From contig CAMJJT010000005.1 of NCBI GenBank assembly GCA_946406195.1, positions 1-62,009 of the forward strand: a stretch of 62,009 nt of DNA. The letters are read 5' to 3'. Both the position numbers and the translations under genes were made by a program. The notes beneath the pieces were generated by a model. It made no database searches and was not told the DNA's origin. It worked only from the letters and a program-made list of their open reading frames with translations. This document shows, in pieces, positions 61,536 through 62,009 of this stretch; positions within the stretch are counted from its first letter, which is position 1; every line of letters starts with the position of its first letter. The DNA is from an uncultured Bacteroidales bacterium (GTDB lineage Bacteria > Bacteroidota > Bacteroidia > Bacteroidales > Paludibacteraceae).

Positions 61536-62009
61536 CTACAGCTTAAGACTCAAGCCGGCGAAATAGGTACGCGGAATAGTGGGACCATAGATATAACCGG
61601 CGTCCCTGAACTCTCCTCGATCAATATCCTTCTGGAATTGGTCGAGGACGTTTTTTACGCCACAACTGATCTCCAAGCAGTACTGCTTATAGAGATGCAC
61701 ATCGTAGGCAAGACGGATTCCCATATCCCAGAAAGCAGGGGTTTTCTCCATCCTATCCTGCGGAATAAATCCCTGTAAGTGAGGGACGAACATCGAACCT
61801 GTTGCTTTGCCGTTGATGGAGATTGTGAAGTCCTTGACCGGCTGGAGATCGAGCAGCACATAACCGTAATGATCGGGCGTATGGAGCATACGCACCTCAG
61901 CCGGCACATCGGGGCTCCAAGCCTGCGCTTCGGTATAACGGCTCTGCTGATAGGTATAGCCCGCGGAGAGTTGAAAATTGAACGTGGAGAGTTGAAGGGA
62001 GAGTTTACC
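61536..62009 (-). CDS. TonB-dependent receptor, C-terminal part (partial)
   Basis: The minus-strand frame is open to the right window edge, giving the last 157 residues of an outer membrane beta-barrel: strands such as SAGYTYQQSRYTEAQAWSPD, YGYVLLDLQPVKDFTISING, VKNVLDQFQKDIDRG, and the last strand TYFAGLSLKL ending in the barrel. The INxFD-like VKNVLDQFQ segment is typical of receptors that take up chelates or glycans. The edge segment LQLSTFNFQLS is encoded by a GAGAGTTGAAAATTG linker-type repeat. Confidence 0.8.
   Translation of the reverse strand, partial: GKLSLQLSTFNFQLSAGYTYQQSRYTEAQAWSPDVPAEVRMLHTPDHYGYVLLDLQPVKDFTISINGKATGSMFVPHLQGFIPQDRMEKTPAFWDMGIRLAYDVHLYKQYCLEISCGVKNVLDQFQKDIDRGEFRDAGYIYGPTIPRTYFAGLSLKL
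61966..62000. repeat. GAGTTGAA linker repeat inside the receptor gene
   Basis: GAGAGTTGAAAATTGAACG and GAGAGTTGAAGG resemble the intergenic linker repeats but lie in frame inside a conserved gene. Confidence 0.55.

Overview
This window comes from the chromosome of a member of the Bacteroidales (phylum Bacteroidota). The signs are promoters of the TAnnTTTG (-7) type, almost no Shine-Dalgarno sequences, a PorT-type protein of type IX secretion, a Rho with a long low-complexity insert, TonB-dependent-receptor-like outer membrane proteins, a GH97 enzyme, a fused KorA and a 29-residue basic ribosomal-type protein. The genus cannot be named from sequence alone.

Layout. (1) 1-2.7 kb is a small accessory stretch: short hypothetical proteins, two hairpins with the same loop, tandem repeats, a collapsed tRNA-like sequence, and a 132-base nested hairpin. 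(2) 3-30 kb is a fairly GC-rich housekeeping block: Nudix hydrolase, rho, aroQ, an outer membrane barrel, PorT, a beta-helix lipoprotein, ribF, cdsA with a lipid acyltransferase and a glycosyltransferase, korAB, an S9 peptidase, an acyl-ACP thioesterase, an orphan C-terminal piece of a B12-dependent ribonucleotide reductase, RNase E/G, HU, mutY, an M20 dipeptidase and an esterase-GH97 fusion. (3) 30-35.5 kb is AT-richer accessory DNA: a WG-repeat membrane protein, an AAA ATPase and an ADP-ribosylglycohydrolase. (4) 35.5-56 kb is one AT-rich, tightly packed, minus-strand operon of eleven genes plus a frameshifted twelfth. (5) 56-59 kb is a non-coding kilobase with a nested RNA-like structure, a DUF3987 mobile-element protein and repeats. 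(6) 59-62 kb returns to core genes: hpf, groES, groEL and a truncated TonB-dependent receptor.

The most interesting object is the operon at 35753-56002. In transcription order it encodes a GH25 muramidase, a lipoprotein, a membrane-anchored von Willebrand A protein, an actin/Hsp70-fold ATPase, a two-TM coiled-coil protein, a 1944-residue polytopic protein ending in a penicillin-binding transpeptidase domain (SxxK, SDN and KTGT all present) and probably containing a SEDS-like (RodA/FtsW) core, a transglutaminase-like protein, a second lipoprotein, a small protein, a membrane zinc peptidase and a BrxL-like AAA+ protein without a Lon domain. Gaps are 0-34 bases, so it is probably one transcript. 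The parts suggest an envelope-spanning machine that makes and cuts peptidoglycan and is driven or positioned by a cytoplasmic actin-like ATPase. Whether it serves defence, competition or a developmental wall change cannot be read from the sequence.

Two genome-wide habits also show. Many promoters carry an extended -33 box close to TTGCATATATC, 11-12 bases before TAnnTTTG, and at two divergent gene pairs one near-palindromic box appears to serve both directions. Short AT-rich linker repeats fill gaps between genes, supply TTG start codons for porT and ribF, and appear to have been absorbed into several conserved coding sequences.
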